DNA of 64,000 nt from Streptomyces clavifer (GCA_014651175.1 BMWJ01000015.1:81364-145363); one strand, 5' to 3'; positions 26,592 through 36,759 are shown, counted from the first letter of the stretch. Notes: generated from the letters alone by a model not told the origin. A program made the numbers and translations.

Positions 26592-28280
26592 ATGTCGGAA
26601 CGACCTCCGCAGCGCACCCCCAACCGGCGGCTCGCTGCGCTCATCGCGGAAGCCGGATTCTCCCACGCGGGCCTGGCCCGCCGGGTGGATCAGCTGGGCC
26701 TCGAACACGGCCTCGACCTGCGCTACGACAAGACCTCGGTGACCCGCTGGCTGCGTGGTCAGCAGCCCCGGGGCACCACCCCCGCGCTGATCGCCGAGGT
26801 CTTCACCCGGCGGCTGGGGCGGCGGCTCTCGGCGCAGGACCTGGGCCTGGACGCGTGTGCGCCCGTCTACGCCGGCCTGGAGTTCGCGGCGACGCCCGCC
26901 GAGGCCGTCGACATCGTCAGCGGACTGTGGCGGAAGGACTCCGGCAGCCACGCGGAGCTGCGCAAGATCGCGTTCACGCCGGCCGGCCTGGTCGTGCCCA
27001 GCCGGGACTGGCTGATCGGACGGGCCGACGAATGGGTCGGCCGCGGCGAGCCGGCGCAGGTGAGCGGGGCGGGAGGCCTGCCCGCCCCGCGGGTCCCGGC
27101 CGAGGCGGCCGGGCTGCGCACGGCGAGCGCGCTCCACGCCACCAACGGGCTCCACCCCGGCAACGGATCCGGCACACCCCACGGAGCGGGTGCCCACGGC
27201 CCCGCGGCCCATGGAGCGGGCTCCCACGGGCCGGCGGCCCACGGAGCGGGTGCGCACGGGGCGGGCGGCCACGGCGGCCGGGCCGGTACCCGCGGCCCCG
27301 GGTCCTCCCGCCCGCCGGGCCCGGCGGTCCCGCCGCCGGCCGTACCGCGCCAGCGGCAGACGGACCGGGGCCCCGGCCAGCGGGTCGGCAGCGGCGACGT
27401 CGCCGCCCTGCGTTCGGTCGGCGAGCTCTTCCGCACGCTGGACAACGCGTACGGCGGCGGTCACGCCAGGCAGGCCCTCGTCCGGTACCTGGAGCACGAG
27501 GCCGAACCCATGCTCCGCGGGAGCTACGGCGAGACGATCGGCAGGCGGCTGTTCTCGGCCGCCGCCGATCTGACCCGGCTGGCGGGGTGGACCTCGTACG
27601 ACATCGCGGCGCACGGCCTGGCCCAGCGCTACTTCGTCCAGGCGCTGCGGCTCGCGCAGGCCGCCGGCGACCGGGCGTACGGCTCGTACGTCCTGATCAC
27701 GATGAGCCGGCAGGCGGTCTACCTCGGGCACGGCAGGGAAGCCGTCCAGCTCGCGCGCGTCTCCCAGCAGGGCATCGGTTCGTCCGCACCGCCCGTCGTC
27801 ATGGCGCTGCTGCACGCCGTCGAGGCGCGCGGACACGGCGTGCTCGGTGAGACCAGGGCGTGCGTCGCCGCGCTCGTACGGGCGGAGCGCTCCCTGCAGG
27901 CCGTCCGGCCAGGCGACGAGGTGCCGCACTGGGCCCGCTACTTCGACGAGGCGCAGCTGGCCGACGAATTCGGCCACTGCCACCGCGATCTGCAGCAGTA
28001 CCGGATCGCCGCGCAGCACGCCGAGCGGTCCCTCCAGCTGCGTGCTCCGGCGTACGCCCGGAGCCGGCTGTTCTGCAGGGTGGTGCTGGCCTCCGCGCGG
28101 CTCGGGCTCGGCGAGCTCGACCAGGCCTGCCTGCTGGGCGCCGAGGCGGCCCAGCAGGCCTCGGAGATGCGGTCGGTGCGCGCCACGGAGTACGTGCGGG
28201 ACTTCGAGCGCCGTCTGGAGCCCTACCGGGACGCGGTCGCCGTACGGGGGTACCGCGACCGGGTCGCCGCGCTGGGCTGA
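26592..28280 (+). CDS. NsdA-like transcriptional regulator (HTH plus helical repeat domain)
   Basis: Protein of 562 residues. The first 75 residues form a helix-turn-helix (NRRLAALIAEAGFSHAGLAR and DKTSVTRWLRGQQPRG), as in the Streptomyces NsdA/NsdB group of pleiotropic regulators. Residues about 195-260 are a His-Gly-Ala-Pro linker with a decapeptide repeat. The C-terminal 300 residues are Ala-rich helices of TPR type (AAHGLAQRYFVQALRLAQAA, ALLHAVEARGHGVLGETRAC). NsdA represses antibiotic production and development; whether this protein does so is inference. It is divergent from lipB. Confidence 0.82.
   Translation: MSERPPQRTPNRRLAALIAEAGFSHAGLARRVDQLGLEHGLDLRYDKTSVTRWLRGQQPRGTTPALIAEVFTRRLGRRLSAQDLGLDACAPVYAGLEFAATPAEAVDIVSGLWRKDSGSHAELRKIAFTPAGLVVPSRDWLIGRADEWVGRGEPAQVSGAGGLPAPRVPAEAAGLRTASALHATNGLHPGNGSGTPHGAGAHGPAAHGAGSHGPAAHGAGAHGAGGHGGRAGTRGPGSSRPPGPAVPPPAVPRQRQTDRGPGQRVGSGDVAALRSVGELFRTLDNAYGGGHARQALVRYLEHEAEPMLRGSYGETIGRRLFSAAADLTRLAGWTSYDIAAHGLAQRYFVQALRLAQAAGDRAYGSYVLITMSRQAVYLGHGREAVQLARVSQQGIGSSAPPVVMALLHAVEARGHGVLGETRACVAALVRAERSLQAVRPGDEVPHWARYFDEAQLADEFGHCHRDLQQYRIAAQHAERSLQLRAPAYARSRLFCRVVLASARLGLGELDQACLLGAEAAQQASEMRSVRATEYVRDFERRLEPYRDAVAVRGYRDRVAALG
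27180..27274 (+). repeat. Tandem 30-base coding repeat
   Basis: Three units begin at 27180, 27210 and 27240 and encode HGAGAHGPAA, HGAGSHGPAA and HGAGAHGAGG. The units differ at several third-codon positions, so the repeat has been under coding drift and is probably old. It lies in the linker between the DNA-binding and helical domains of the NsdA-like regulator. Confidence 0.8.
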
Positions 28281-28287
28281 CCGGCCG

Positions 28288-29601
28288 CTACGCGGCGGCG
28301 GGCAGCGTCGCCCCGCCCCCGGGCTCCCTGCGCACCCCCAGGTCCGCGAGGATCGCCGAGGCGGCGCGCCGCCCGGAGTGCAGGGCGCCCTGGACCGTGC
28401 TCGTGTCGCGGTGGTCGCCGCACACGTACAGGCCGGCGAGCACCCGGACGGGCCGGCGCAGATCGTGCGGGGGCGGCATCGCGGGCACGGCCTCCGGGTC
28501 GTGATGGGCCGCCAGCAGTTCCCAGTCGTGCGTGGGTGTGCCGTACAGCGTGGCGAGATGGGCGCGGACCGTGCGGTCGAGGTCGGGCGGCGGGGGGCCG
28601 AGCACCGTGGAGGTGACCAGGGTCCGGCCGTGGGGTGCCCGCGAGGGGTCGACCTCGCTCATCACGGCGGTGTGCGCGACCGGTCCGGACCGGTCCGCGT
28701 CCAGCAGCAGACTCGCACCGGTCGACGGGGGCGCCGGGGCCGTGTGGTGCAACACCGTCACCGGATGGAACACCGGCGTTCGCAGTCCGGGCAGCAGCTC
28801 CGCGGCGGCCCCCGCGCCGGTGGCCAGCAGCAGGGAGCGGCAGCCCAGCTCGCCGTGCTCCTTGGTGCGTACGGAGGTGATGTCGGCGGCCGTGACGTGC
28901 ACCCCGGTCCGTACGGTGCCGGGCGGCAGCGCGGCGGCCAGCAGCTCGGGCAGGGTCGCCGCACCCCCCGACGGGACGCAGAGCCTGCCGCGCGCGTAAC
29001 TGCGCAGGGTGAGATCGGCGCAGCGGCTCGACGTGCTGAGCTCCGGGTCGCCCAGCAGGGCGGACAGCAGGGGCCGCAGGAAGGTGTTGACCGTTCGTGG
29101 CGGGAGTCCGCGCGCCGACAGGGCCGAGAGCGCCGGCCGGTCGGGCCGGGCGGTGATCCGGGCCACCGGAGTCGTGGCGAGGCGGGACAGCCAGGCGCCC
29201 AGCCTGGCCTGCTCGATCGCCCCGCCCAGGGGCGCTCGGGGGGCGCGCGGCCGGGAGCGCACAGCCCTGAGCGCTCCCCTCGCACTCCGTATGTCTCCGG
29301 CGCGGAACTGGCGGCCCCCGCTGTTGACGAGCACGCCGGGTGCGAAGTCCCGGAGCACCAGCCCTTCGAGACCCGGCGTCGTGCGCAGCTCCGGGTAGGC
29401 GGAGCTGAGCAGGGGGCCGAGACGGTCGAGCCGGAACCCGTCCATCTCCTGGGTGGCCATCCGGCCGCCGACGTGCGGGGCGGCCTCCAGGACGGTGACG
29501 CTCACTCCTGCGCTGATCAGCTGGTGGGCCGCTGAAAGACCGGCTGTCCCGGCCCCGATGATGACCACATCCGCGTGCTGTGCCGTGTCTGCCGTGAGCA
29601 C
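28288..29601 (-). CDS. FAD-dependent amine-oxidase/protoporphyrinogen-oxidase-like oxidoreductase
   Basis: Flavoprotein of 437 residues. The N-terminal FAD dinucleotide motif is VVIIGAGTAGLSAAHQLI, followed by the acidic ribose contact in VLEAAPHVGGRMAT, and the C-terminal FAD motif is in LYVCGDHRDTSTVQGAL, which is the usual end of this fold. It resembles the NAD(P)-binding FAD proteins grouped with phytoene desaturase and protoporphyrinogen oxidase. The substrate is unknown. The GTG at 29601 follows GGGGAGGGG; the frame stays open upstream but without the fold. It converges with the NsdA-like gene. Confidence 0.87.
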   Translation of the reverse strand: MLTADTAQHADVVIIGAGTAGLSAAHQLISAGVSVTVLEAAPHVGGRMATQEMDGFRLDRLGPLLSSAYPELRTTPGLEGLVLRDFAPGVLVNSGGRQFRAGDIRSARGALRAVRSRPRAPRAPLGGAIEQARLGAWLSRLATTPVARITARPDRPALSALSARGLPPRTVNTFLRPLLSALLGDPELSTSSRCADLTLRSYARGRLCVPSGGAATLPELLAAALPPGTVRTGVHVTAADITSVRTKEHGELGCRSLLLATGAGAAAELLPGLRTPVFHPVTVLHHTAPAPPSTGASLLLDADRSGPVAHTAVMSEVDPSRAPHGRTLVTSTVLGPPPPDLDRTVRAHLATLYGTPTHDWELLAAHHDPEAVPAMPPPHDLRRPVRVLAGLYVCGDHRDTSTVQGALHSGRRAASAILADLGVRREPGGGATLPAAA

Positions 29602-29857
29602 GTGCCCCTCCCCGCGTCGGCTCGACTGGTGGGGGGCTCTTGCCCCCAACCGGCCCCCGGAATGCCCGAGTTCGGGTCGAGGGTAGGTGGATGGCCGATG
29701 CAGGTACAGTCGCACGCACCCCGTGCACCGGTGCACGGGGTCGCACGGCGGCCCGGCGGGACGCCCGCGGGCCGTGGGCACGACGGCGGCGACGGGCCCG
29801 CCGGCCTGCACCGCGGTGCGGTTCCGCCGTCCCCGGGGTGCGGACGGGAGGCCGGGC

Positions 29858-30757
29858 TCAGCGCAGCGCGGCGCGGATCGCGTCGTCGATTCCGGGGAAG
29901 GCGAACGAGAATCCCGAGTCGAGAAGTTGGCCGGGGAGCACCCGCTGGCTGCCCAGGACGTCCTCCGCGAAGTCCCCGAGCGCGATCCGCAGCGCGGGCG
30001 CCGGTGCGGTGAAGAGGGTCGGGCGGCGCAGCACCCGCCCCATCGCGGCCGTCACCTGGCCGTTGGTGACGGGGGAGGGGCCGGTCAGATTCACCGGACC
30101 GGACACGGACTCCGTGTCCAGGAGGTGCCGCAGGGCCGCGACGTGGTCGTGCAGGGCGATGAAGCTCCAGTACTGCCGGCCGTTCCCGAGCCGCCCGCCG
30201 AGCCCCGCCTTGAACAGCGGGAACAGCCGTCCCCAGGCCCCGCCCTGCCGGGAGACGACCAGGCCGGTCCTGGCGTGCACCGTGCGGATGCCCGCCTCCT
30301 CGGCGGGGGCCGCGGCCTCCTCCCACTCCACGCACACGGACGGCAGGAACCCCTCGCCGGGCGGCGCGCTCTCGTCGACCGCGCGGTCCCCGGTGTCGCC
30401 GTAGTAGCCGATGGCGGAACCGGACAGCAGTACCTTCGGCGGGGTGTCCAGGGAGGCCACCGCCTCGGCGATCGCCGAGGTGCCCAGCACCCGGCTGTCG
30501 CGGATCTCGCGCTTGTACGCCTCGGTCCACCGGTGGTCCCCCACCCCGGCGCCGGCGAGGTGGACGACGGCGTCGCAGCCGACGAGGCCCGCCACGTCGA
30601 CGTACTGGCGCTTCGGATCCCACTCGACCTCGTCGCCCGTGGCCGCGGGGCGGCGCACCAGGCGCACCACCTCGTGCCCGTCGGCGCGCAGCGAGCGCAC
30701 GAGCGCCGCTCCGATGAGTCCGGTCGATCCGGTGACAGCGATACGGGAGTGCGGCAT
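29858..30757 (-). CDS. TIGR01777 family NAD-dependent epimerase/dehydratase-like protein
   Basis: Short-chain dehydrogenase-fold protein of 299 residues. The Rossmann motif is RIAVTGSTGLIGAALVRSL. The family-specific stretch YKREIRDSRVLGTSAIAEA and the segment SGSAIGYYGDTGD, where the Tyr resembles the catalytic position, are present, and the C-terminal DUF1731 part includes LGDFAEDVLGSQRVLPGQL. Members are widespread; some are linked to cell division (YfcH, SulA-like SDR), but the reaction is unknown. The ATG at 30757 follows AGGATGAGG. It is divergent from the GNAT gene with 61 bases between starts. Confidence 0.93.
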   Translation of the reverse strand: MPHSRIAVTGSTGLIGAALVRSLRADGHEVVRLVRRPAATGDEVEWDPKRQYVDVAGLVGCDAVVHLAGAGVGDHRWTEAYKREIRDSRVLGTSAIAEAVASLDTPPKVLLSGSAIGYYGDTGDRAVDESAPPGEGFLPSVCVEWEEAAAPAEEAGIRTVHARTGLVVSRQGGAWGRLFPLFKAGLGGRLGNGRQYWSFIALHDHVAALRHLLDTESVSGPVNLTGPSPVTNGQVTAAMGRVLRRPTLFTAPAPALRIALGDFAEDVLGSQRVLPGQLLDSGFSFAFPGIDDAIRAALR

Positions 30758-30818
30758 GGCCTCATCCTGCCCCATGGGCCCCGCGGCACGCGGAACACGA
30801 CGTGGCACAGTGGCACGC

Positions 30819-31349
30819 ATGTCCGAGCCGCCGCCCTCCCTCTCGCTCCTGCCCGTCCGCCCCGCCGTGCAGGCGGACCAGAGCGCGCTCGGGGAGCTCG
30901 ACCGCGCCACCTGGTCGACGCTGCACTCCGTGCAGCCCCGGCCGGTGCCCCCGTACGGGCCCTTCTTCGACGACCACCACCGGCCCGAGGACTACCTGGT
31001 GGCAGGGGCGGCCACGGGGTCGGGGGAGGAGCGCGTCGCCGGATACCTCCGGCTGGTCAGGCCGACCCCGCTCGCCTGCAACGCGCACGTACGCCAGATA
31101 CAGGGCCTCGCCGTCGCCGAGTGGGCTCGGGGCCGGGGTGTCGCGCGGACACTGCTGCGCGCCTCGTTCGCCGAGGCGCGGAGGCAGGGGGCCGGGCGGC
31201 TCACCCTGCGGGTCCTCGGACACAACGCCCCCGCGCGGGCGCTCTACGCGGCGGAGGGCTTCGCGGTGGAAGGGGTGCTGCCCGGTGAGTTCTTCCTGCA
31301 CGGACGGTACGTCGACGACGTCCTGATGGGCCGTTCGCTGGCGCCCTGA
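30819..31349 (+). CDS. GNAT family N-acetyltransferase
   Basis: Acetyltransferase of 176 residues. The acetyl-CoA motif A is QIQGLAVAEWARGRGVARTL, with the Gly-rich pyrophosphate loop RGRGVA, and motif B LRVLGHNAPARALYAAEGFAVEG with the common tyrosine. The acceptor is not predictable; similarity is highest to Rim-type and small-molecule acetyltransferases. There is little space upstream and no clear ribosome binding site, so translation may be leaderless. It converges with the DUF4240 gene. Confidence 0.92.
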   Translation: MSEPPPSLSLLPVRPAVQADQSALGELDRATWSTLHSVQPRPVPPYGPFFDDHHRPEDYLVAGAATGSGEERVAGYLRLVRPTPLACNAHVRQIQGLAVAEWARGRGVARTLLRASFAEARRQGAGRLTLRVLGHNAPARALYAAEGFAVEGVLPGEFFLHGRYVDDVLMGRSLAP

Positions 31350-31433
31350 GGCCCCGGGGCCCGGAAGGCCGCGCCGCCCGGGCCGCGCGGCACAGAACCG
31401 GTCGCTCCCGGCCGGTAGCTCCCGGCCGGTCGC

Positions 31434-31955
31434 TCAGGCCGGTCCGAAGCGGTCCCAGAGCGCGGGGAACCGTTCCGCCAGCACCGTGTCGTCCTCGAGC
31501 CCGAAGGGCGTGCCCTCCGGGCTCCCGGCCTGGGGCGCCAGACCGAGGTCGGGAGCCACCACGCCGGTGAGCTGCTCGTACGCCTCGTCGGCGGCGTACC
31601 CGAGCTCCTCGCCGTCGCCGTCGAGCTCCTCGTCGAAGTCCGCCAGCAGCTCGGCGAGGCTGTCCGGATCGTGCATCGCGCCCTCGAAGACCTCCCGGCC
31701 CTGCCCGATCAGCCAGCACCGGAAGTAGTCGAACGCGTCGTCGTCCGCCCCGCCCAGCAGCACCGCCGCGGCCCCCCACAGGTCCCAGCGGTAGGCGCGG
31801 TTGTAGCGGGCCTCGAAGTGTCTGGCGAAATCCAGCACGGAGTCCGGATCGAGGCGCACCAGCCGTTCGACGAGCAGGTCGGCATGGTCCTCGGGGTCGC
31901 CTTCGGCGGCCTCGCGTGTGTCGTCGATGATCTCCCAGAACTCCGTCTCGTCCAT
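31434..31955 (-). CDS. DUF4240 domain protein
   Basis: Cytosolic acidic protein of 173 residues. The N-terminus MDETEFWEIIDDTREAAEGD and the segments YNRAYRWDLWGAAAVLLGGADDDAF and FRCWLIGQGREVFEGAMHDPD are the typical DUF4240 features, a domain found in many bacterial proteins of unknown role. The ATG at 31955 begins exactly at the domain start. It is 61 bases downstream of the WYL regulator gene on the same strand and may be cotranscribed. No catalytic residues can be named. Confidence 0.9.
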   Translation of the reverse strand: MDETEFWEIIDDTREAAEGDPEDHADLLVERLVRLDPDSVLDFARHFEARYNRAYRWDLWGAAAVLLGGADDDAFDYFRCWLIGQGREVFEGAMHDPDSLAELLADFDEELDGDGEELGYAADEAYEQLTGVVAPDLGLAPQAGSPEGTPFGLEDDTVLAERFPALWDRFGPA

Positions 31956-32016
31956 CACGGGTCCAGCATCTGCCTTGGCGGCGGGCGACGCACGCGGAGA
32001 CACCGAAATGAAGCCT

Positions 32017-32985
32017 TCAGCGATAGAGGTCGCGCAGGCGTTCGGCGGCATCGGCGAAGCGTTCGCGCAGGGGGGCGGGTGCGAGGACCTCCAACTCGGG
32101 TCCGAGGCCGAGCAGCTGACCGTAGGCGACATCCTCGGACTCGACGGCCAGGGTGACCGTGAGCCGGCCGTCCCCGTCGGGTCCGGCGGCCGCGGCCAGC
32201 GCTTCCTCGGCGGCGGCCCTGTCCACGGCGTACGGAAGCCGCCGCGCACCCGTCTCGGACAGCCGTACGGTCACCTCGGTACGCAGGATCGAGCGGGCGA
32301 ACTGGGCCGCCCGCTCCTCCCAGAAGCGGGGGAGGTCGAAGTCCTCGTCCCGCACGAAGCGCGTCTTCGACACGGCGACCGCGGTGAACCGGTCCACGCG
32401 GTACACCCGGAAGTCCTCCCCGGCCCGGGCGCACAGGTACCAGACACCGGCCTTCAGCACGAGCCCGTACGGGAACAGCTCCCGCTCCACCTCGTGCCCG
32501 GTGCCGCGGCGGTAGCGGACCCGGGCCGGCCGGTCGTCCCAGACGGCCTCCGCGACGGCGGGCAGCATGTCGGGGGCGGTGGGCTCGTGGAACCAGCCGG
32601 GGGCGTCGAGGTGGAAGCGCCCGGCCGCGCTCCGCGAGGCGTCCCGGAGCGAGGGGAGCAGTGCGGCCGAGACCTTCAGCCGCGCCGCGGACGCGGCTTC
32701 GTCCAGCCCCATCTCGCGCAGCGCGGAGGGCAGCCCGGACAGGAAGAGGGCCTCGGCCTCGTGGCGGGCCAGCCCGGTCAGCCGGGTCCGGTAGCCACCG
32801 ACGAGCCGGTAACCACCGGCCCGGCCCCGGTCCGCGTACACGGGCACGCCCGCCTCGGAGAGCGCCTGGGCGTCCCGGGTCACGGTGCGCTCCGACACCT
32901 CCAGCTCCGTCGCCAGCTCGGCGGCGGTCATGACGGGGCGGGACTGCAGGAGCAGCACCATCTTGATGAGCCGGGCAGCACGCAT
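32017..32985 (-). CDS. HTH-WYL (YafY-type) transcriptional regulator
   Basis: Regulator of 322 residues. The N-terminal winged helix (about 1-60) reads AARLIKMVLLLQSRPVMTAAEL and SERTVTRDAQALSEAG. The WYL domain follows at about 135-215 with VWYLCARAGEDFRVYRVDRF, where WYL itself is conserved, and the C-terminal WCX part closes the protein. WYL regulators sense nucleic acids or nucleotides; PafBC is the DNA-damage member, but this single-unit protein is not at the usual pafBC site beside proteasome genes. The ATG at 32985 has a CACAAT element six bases upstream and may be leaderless. Confidence 0.9.
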   Translation of the reverse strand: MRAARLIKMVLLLQSRPVMTAAELATELEVSERTVTRDAQALSEAGVPVYADRGRAGGYRLVGGYRTRLTGLARHEAEALFLSGLPSALREMGLDEAASAARLKVSAALLPSLRDASRSAAGRFHLDAPGWFHEPTAPDMLPAVAEAVWDDRPARVRYRRGTGHEVERELFPYGLVLKAGVWYLCARAGEDFRVYRVDRFTAVAVSKTRFVRDEDFDLPRFWEERAAQFARSILRTEVTVRLSETGARRLPYAVDRAAAEEALAAAAGPDGDGRLTVTLAVESEDVAYGQLLGLGPELEVLAPAPLRERFADAAERLRDLYR

Positions 32986-33061
32986 GGAGTCATTGTGGGG
33001 GTGCCGGGGACGACGGCGGGGCAGGTGCCGGACCTGCCCGGCACCTGCCCCGCCCTCCTGC

Positions 33062-35731
33062 CTACAGCCCGTACTTCTCCCGGGCCTCCTTGACCGTCGA
33101 GGCCGGGATCTCGCCGCGGCGTGCCAGCTGGGCGAGGGAGGCGACGACGACCGACTCCGGGTCCACACCGAAGTGCCGGCGGGCCGCCTCGCGGGTGTCG
33201 GAGAGGCCGAAGCCGTCCGTGCCCAGCGACGACCAGTCCTGCTCCACCCACTGGCTGATCTGGTCCGGCACGGCGCGCATCCAGTCGCTGACCGCGAGGA
33301 CCGGGCCCGGCGCACCGGAGAGCGCCTGGGTCACGTACGGCACCCGCTCCTCACCGCGGAGCAGCGCGTCGTCGGCCTCCAGCGCGTCGCGGCGCAGCTC
33401 GCCCCACGAGGTCGCGGACCAGACGTCGGCCGTGACACCCCAGTCGGCGGCCAGGAGTTCCTGGGCCTTCAGCGCCCAGTGGATCGCCGTGCCGGAGCCC
33501 AGCAGCTGCAGGCGCGGCGCGTCCGCCGTGGCGGGCGTGCCCTCCTTGAAGCGGTACAGGCCCTTGACGATGCCCTCCTCGACGCCCTCGGGCATCGCGG
33601 GCTGCTGCTTCGGCTCGTTGTAGACCGTCAGGTAGTAGAAGACGTCCTCGGCCTCGGGGCCGTACATCCTCCGCAGACCGTCCTTGACGATCACCGCGAT
33701 CTCGTACGCGAACGCCGGGTCGTAGTTGAGCGACGCCGGGTTCGTCGACGCGATCAGGTGCGAGTGGCCGTCCGCGTGCTGGAGGCCCTCGCCCGTCAGC
33801 GTCGTACGGCCCGCCGTGGCGCCCACGATGAAGCCCTTGCCGAGCTGGTCGGCGAGCTGCCACATCTGGTCGCCGGTGCGCTGCCAGCCGAACATCGAGT
33901 AGAAGATGTAGAACGGGATCATCGTCTCGCCGTGCGTCGCGTACGACGTGGCGGCGGCGATGAAGTCGGCCATGGCGCCGGCCTCGGTGATCCCCTCGTT
34001 GAGGATCTGGCCGTCCTTGGCCTCCTTGTAGTACATCAGCTGGTCGCGGTCGACCGGCTCGTACGTCTGGCCCAGCGGCGAGTAGATGCCGGCCGACGGG
34101 AACAGCGACTCCATACCGAAGGTACGGGCCTCGTCCGGGACGATCGGCACCCAGCGCCTGCCGGTCTCCTTGTCCCGCATCAGGTCCTTCACCAGGCGGA
34201 CGAACGCCATGGTGGTGGCCATCTCCTGCTTGCCGGACCCCTTGTACAGGGCCTTGAAGGCACGCTCCTCCGGCTGCGGCAGGGCCACGGCGTGCACCCG
34301 GCGGGCGGGAGCCGGACCGCCGAGGGCCGCGCGGCGCTCCTGGAGGTAGCGGACCTCGGGGGAGTCGGCACCCGGGTGGCCGTAGGGGACCAGCCCGTCC
34401 TCGAAGGCGCTGTCCGGGATCGGGAGCCCGAGCAGCTCGCGCATGCTCTTGAACTCGTCGGCCGACAGCTTCTTCATCTGGTGGTTGGCGTTCTTGGACT
34501 CGAAGCCCTTGCCGAGCGTGTAGCCCTTGACCGTCTGGGCCAGGATCACGGTCGGGGCGCCCTTGTGCTCCACGGCGGCGCGGTAGGCCGCGTACACCTT
34601 GCGGGCCTCGTGGCCGCCGCGGGAGCTGTAGAAACACTCGGCGATCTTGGCGTCGCTCAGCAGCTTCGCCAGCTCGGCGAGCGCGGGCTCGGCGCCGAAG
34701 AAGTGCTCGCGGATGTAGGCCACGTCGCGGGTCGCGTACGTCTGGAACTGCGCGTCCGGCACCTCGCGGAGGCGGCGGATCAGCGCACCGGTGGTGTCCA
34801 GCTGGAACAGCTCGTCCCAGGCGTTGCCCCAGAGCGTCTTGATGACGTTCCAGCCGGCCCCGCGGAAGGCGCCCTCCAGCTCCTGGACCACACGGAAGTT
34901 GGCGCGGACCGGACCGTCGAGGCGCTGCAGGTTGCAGTTGATGACGAAGGTCAGGTTGTCGAGCTGCTCACGGGCCGCGAGGGCGAGGGCTGCGGTCGAC
35001 TCGGGCTCGTCCATCTCGCCGTCGCCCAGGAAGGCCCAGACGTGCGAGTTCGACGTGTCCTTGATGTTGCGGTTGGCGAGATAGCGGTTGAAGCGCGCCT
35101 GGTAGATCGCCGAGAGCGGGCCGAGACCCATCGACACGGTGGGGAACTCCCACAGCCAGGGCAGCCGCCGCGGGTGCGGGTAGGACGGCAGACCGTTGCC
35201 GCCCGACTCCTGGCGGAAGTTGTCGAGCTGCTGCTCGCTGATCCGGCCGTCGAGGAAGGCGCGGGCGTAGATGCCGGGGGAGGCGTGGCCCTGGATGTAG
35301 AGCTGGTCGCCGGAGCCGTCCCCCTCCTTGCCGCGGAAGAAGTGGTTGAAGCCGGTCTCGTACAGCCAGGCGGCCGAGGCGAAGGTCGCGATGTGGCCGC
35401 CGACGCCGAAGCGGGCACCACGGGTGACCATCGCGGCCGCGTTCCAGCGGTTCCACGCGGTGATCTTCGATTCCATCTCCAGGTCGCCGTCGAAGGCGGG
35501 CTCCGCGGAGGTGGGGATGGTGTTGACGTAATCGGTCTCCAGCAGCTTGGGCAGCGCGATACCGGCGCCCTCCGCGTGCTGGAGCGAGCGCCGCATGAGG
35601 TACGCGGCACGGTGCGGGCCCGCGGCCTTGGTGACGGCTTCCAGGGAGGCCGCCCATTCGGCGGTCTCCTCGGGGTCGCGGTCCGGGAGCTGGTCGAGCT
35701 CGCTCGGAAGCTTTGCTACGGGGTCGGTCAT
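33062..35731 (-). CDS. aceE: Pyruvate dehydrogenase E1 component, homodimeric
   Basis: Thiamin diphosphate enzyme of 889 residues, the usual length of homodimeric AceE. It decarboxylates pyruvate and acetylates the lipoyl domains of E2. The ThDP motif starts in [15 protein letters not shown] and closes near [12 protein letters not shown]; other conserved parts are [20 protein letters not shown] and [10 protein letters not shown]-like [19 protein letters not shown]. The ATG at 35731 follows GGAAGG. E2 (sucB) and E3 (lpdA) are encoded about 1-4 kb away on the same strand, separated by a GntR gene that may control aceE. Confidence 0.97.
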   Translation of the reverse strand: MTDPVAKLPSELDQLPDRDPEETAEWAASLEAVTKAAGPHRAAYLMRRSLQHAEGAGIALPKLLETDYVNTIPTSAEPAFDGDLEMESKITAWNRWNAAAMVTRGARFGVGGHIATFASAAWLYETGFNHFFRGKEGDGSGDQLYIQGHASPGIYARAFLDGRISEQQLDNFRQESGGNGLPSYPHPRRLPWLWEFPTVSMGLGPLSAIYQARFNRYLANRNIKDTSNSHVWAFLGDGEMDEPESTAALALAAREQLDNLTFVINCNLQRLDGPVRANFRVVQELEGAFRGAGWNVIKTLWGNAWDELFQLDTTGALIRRLREVPDAQFQTYATRDVAYIREHFFGAEPALAELAKLLSDAKIAECFYSSRGGHEARKVYAAYRAAVEHKGAPTVILAQTVKGYTLGKGFESKNANHQMKKLSADEFKSMRELLGLPIPDSAFEDGLVPYGHPGADSPEVRYLQERRAALGGPAPARRVHAVALPQPEERAFKALYKGSGKQEMATTMAFVRLVKDLMRDKETGRRWVPIVPDEARTFGMESLFPSAGIYSPLGQTYEPVDRDQLMYYKEAKDGQILNEGITEAGAMADFIAAATSYATHGETMIPFYIFYSMFGWQRTGDQMWQLADQLGKGFIVGATAGRTTLTGEGLQHADGHSHLIASTNPASLNYDPAFAYEIAVIVKDGLRRMYGPEAEDVFYYLTVYNEPKQQPAMPEGVEEGIVKGLYRFKEGTPATADAPRLQLLGSGTAIHWALKAQELLAADWGVTADVWSATSWGELRRDALEADDALLRGEERVPYVTQALSGAPGPVLAVSDWMRAVPDQISQWVEQDWSSLGTDGFGLSDTREAARRHFGVDPESVVVASLAQLARRGEIPASTVKEAREKYGL

Positions 35732-36071
35732 GATCGCCGCCTTCCGGAGTGGAGGGGGGTGGAGAAGGCCCTGACTGGCAGGACAGGGCGATCGGGCCGG
35801 TGGGCCCGCGAGTGAACTGTAAGTCTCCGATCGATGATCGATCAAAGGATGAAAGGAAAAACTTCTCGATATGAAGAAAGTGGCATGGGGTGCCTCGAAA
35901 GGGGGCACGCAGTGACGGGATTATTGGGGTGAAACGGGCCCTGAGCTGCACAGTCGAGCGCGAGGGGCCGCATATGGGTGCGACGCGCCCTTTGGGTACC
36001 GGCCCTCACGCGGGCGCACACCTTCGGGCGGAATCAGGCCCGCGCCGGGCTCATGCCCCGGCGCTCCGGGT
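35732..36071. promoter_or_regulatory. Intergenic region with aceE promoter and palindrome
   Basis: This 340-base gap holds no gene I can support. It contains an unusually A+T-rich stretch at about 35820-35885 and, at 35829-35843, a perfect palindrome of two 7-base arms GATCGAT/ATCGATC around one G. The palindrome lies 98 bases upstream of the aceE start and is a candidate operator. Confidence 0.5.
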
Positions 36072-36695
36072 TCACGCCCGGGGCGCGCATCCCAGGACGT
36101 GTTCCTTCACCATCACGGCGATCCGCGGGTCCCGCCGCAGGAACGCGTCGATGAGCGCCTCGTGCTCCTCCGCGTAGGACTTCTGCACCGTGCCCAGCCA
36201 GCGGATCGACAGGGCCGTGAACACCTCGATGCCCAGTCCCTCCCAGGTGTGCAGAAGGACGGCGTTGCCCGCCGCCCGCACCATCTCCCGGTGGAAGGCG
36301 ACGGTGTGCCGCACCTGGGCCTCGCCGTCAGCCAGCCGGTCGGCCTCGTACAGGGCCGCCACGTGCGGGGCCAGCGCCGAGCAGTCCTCGCCGAGCGCCG
36401 GGGCCGCCAGCTCCGCCGCGATCTGCTCCAGCCCGGCCCGTACGGGGTAGCTCTCCTCCAGGTCGGCCGCGGTCAGATTCCGCACCCGCACGCCCTTGTT
36501 GGGCGCCGACTCGATCAGCCGCAGGGTCTCCAGCTCGCGCAGCGCCTCGCGCACCGGCGTCTGACTGACCTCCAGCTCGGTCGCGATGCGGCGCTCGACG
36601 ATCCGCTCACCCGGCTTCCAGCGCCCGCTGACGATCCCGTCCACGATGTGCTCGCGGATCTGTTCGCGCAGCGAGTGGACGACGGGCGGGGTCAT
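36072..36695 (-). CDS. GntR family regulator, FCD (FadR) subfamily
   Basis: Regulator of 207 residues. The winged helix at about 8-70 has REQIREHIVDGIVSGRWKPG and TELEVSQTPVREALRELE. The FCD ligand domain shows YPVRAGLEQIAAELAAPAL and the metal-binding histidines in HTVAFHREMVRAAGN and EEHEALIDAFLRRD. FCD regulators sense carboxylic acids such as lactate or pyruvate relatives. Its place between aceE and sucB suggests control of the 2-oxoacid dehydrogenase genes, by analogy with E. coli PdhR; this is inference. The start MTPPVVHSL lies 65 bases downstream of a TGTCTAGACA palindrome. Confidence 0.92.
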   Translation of the reverse strand: MTPPVVHSLREQIREHIVDGIVSGRWKPGERIVERRIATELEVSQTPVREALRELETLRLIESAPNKGVRVRNLTAADLEESYPVRAGLEQIAAELAAPALGEDCSALAPHVAALYEADRLADGEAQVRHTVAFHREMVRAAGNAVLLHTWEGLGIEVFTALSIRWLGTVQKSYAEEHEALIDAFLRRDPRIAVMVKEHVLGCAPRA

Positions 36696-36759
36696 GACGG
36701 GCTCCTTCGGGCGAACCGGTGCTGCTCTCCACCAACTCGGCGTCCGGGGGCGCCGGTGG

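Noticed and set aside
32017-32985. The HTH-WYL gene as PafB or PafC
   Set aside because: It is a single regulator without a partner or proteasome genes beside it, so linking it to the damage promoter at 15731 is not justified.
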